NCBI GenBank assembly: GCA_944380945.1
Contig: CALWJG010000088.1
Span: 1 to 6,634 of the forward strand
Source: an uncultured Agathobaculum sp.
GTDB taxonomy: Bacteria > Bacillota > Clostridia > Oscillospirales > Butyricicoccaceae
Reading direction: 5' to 3'
DNA length: 6,634 nt
Shown here: in pieces, positions 6,396 through 6,634 of the stretch
Layout of the letters: each line of letters starts with the position of its first letter
How positions within the stretch are numbered: position 1 is the first letter of the stretch
Position numbers and translations under genes: made by a program
The notes under the pieces: model-generated
Seen by the model: the letters and a program-made list of their open reading frames with translations, nothing else
What the model was told of the DNA's origin: nothing
Databases searched by the model: none

Positions 6396-6440
6396 CCGCC
6401 TGTTTCTTTGTGGCGGTTCGAGCCGCATCGGGGCTTTTTT
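6396..6440 (+). terminator. Weak intrinsic terminator after the operon
   Basis: CCGCC (6396-6400) pairs with GGCGG (6412-6416) around an 11-nt loop. A second short stem, AGCC (6421-6424) with GGCT (6432-6435), runs directly into six T (6435-6440). The T run is good but the final stem is only 4 bp, so some readthrough to the stronger terminator downstream is likely. Confidence 0.45.
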
Positions 6441-6508
6441 CGTGTGTTTGATTGCAGCTTTATGCAGTATGTCTATCTGGCTCAACTGAATTTTGTCTAT
6501 ATTTTTTG

Positions 6509-6551
6509 AAAAAAACGGGTGCAATTCCGATCGGAATTTGCACCCGTTTTT
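6509..6551. terminator. Strong bidirectional intrinsic terminator
   Basis: A 9-bp stem, CGGGTGCAA (6516-6524) with TTGCACCCG (6538-6546), is extended by TTCC/GGAA (6525-6528 with 6533-6536) around the loop GATC, with T6537 bulged. Seven A (6509-6515) precede the stem and five T (6547-6551) follow it, so the element works in both directions. It suits a convergent arrangement between this operon and a minus-strand gene entering from the right. Confidence 0.9.
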
Positions 6552-6570
6552 GGCTTAGAAATTCAAAAAT

Positions 6571-6633
6571 TTATTTTGTATGGTATTGCACTATATCTGA
6601 AAAGTGCCGGACTGGTAAAATAATACCATCCAA
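6571..6633 (-). CDS. Possible 3' end of a minus-strand gene, unidentified
   Basis: On the minus strand a frame is open from the window edge to a TAA at 6573-6571. It gives 20 residues ending FSDIVQYHTK, 20 bases before the bidirectional terminator. A competing frame of similar length is open to a TGA at 6565-6563 and ends SAIPYKINF. The terminator position argues for a gene ending here, but the sequence is too short to choose the frame or name the product. The sequence is visibly more AT-rich than the operon. Confidence 0.25.
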   Translation of the reverse strand: MDGIILPVRHFSDIVQYHTK

Positions 6634-6634
6634 T

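Noticed and set aside
1..6634. tRNA, rRNA, CRISPR array, insertion sequence or transposase
   Set aside because: No cloverleaf, regularly spaced repeats, terminal inverted repeats or transposase motifs were found on either strand.

Overview
This window carries one complete, tightly packed operon on the + strand. It encodes a SAM-dependent methyltransferase followed by a five-component ABC importer of the nickel/dipeptide/oligopeptide (Nik/Dpp/Opp) class. Most of the sequence is GC-rich. Purine-rich Shine-Dalgarno sites precede most genes, two genes start with GTG, and the binding protein is a lipoprotein with a short lipobox signal. Together these suggest a GC-rich Gram-positive anaerobe of the Clostridia (Oscillospiraceae/Ruminococcaceae style). 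That placement is an inference, because no taxonomic marker is present.

Layout. Bases 2-328 are the 3' end of an RNA polymerase sigma-factor-like gene with a region 4 helix-turn-helix; its start lies outside the window. Bases 329-642 contain no gene. They hold a strong sigma-A-type promoter (TTCCCA, 17 bp, TGC TATAAT), then a leader of about 240 nt that folds on paper into a three-way junction, then a set of alternating GGAC/GTCC segments ending in an intrinsic terminator just before the first ribosome binding site. This looks like a transcription-attenuating regulatory RNA (a riboswitch candidate), and I could not match it to a known class. The operon follows: methyltransferase (643-1365), NikB-like permease (1362-2360), NikC-like permease (2357-3211), substrate-binding lipoprotein (3247-4812), NikD-like ATPase (4844-5626) and NikE-like ATPase (5630-6388). 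Genes 1-3 overlap by ATGA junctions, and the remaining gaps are 35, 31 and 3 bases.

After the operon, a weak terminator (about 6396-6440) and a strong bidirectional terminator (6509-6551) lie in sequence that becomes clearly AT-rich. A minus-strand gene may end just inside the right edge.

How the parts work together. The lipoprotein captures a ligand outside the membrane, the two permeases form the channel, and the two ATPases drive import. The leading methyltransferase is the unusual member. It is translationally coupled to the transporter, so it probably acts on the imported compound or on something linked to it. The substrate is not determined by the sequence: a nickel or metal chelate, a peptide, or another small molecule are all possible. 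The most interesting items are the unidentified structured leader and the methyltransferase-transporter coupling it appears to control.
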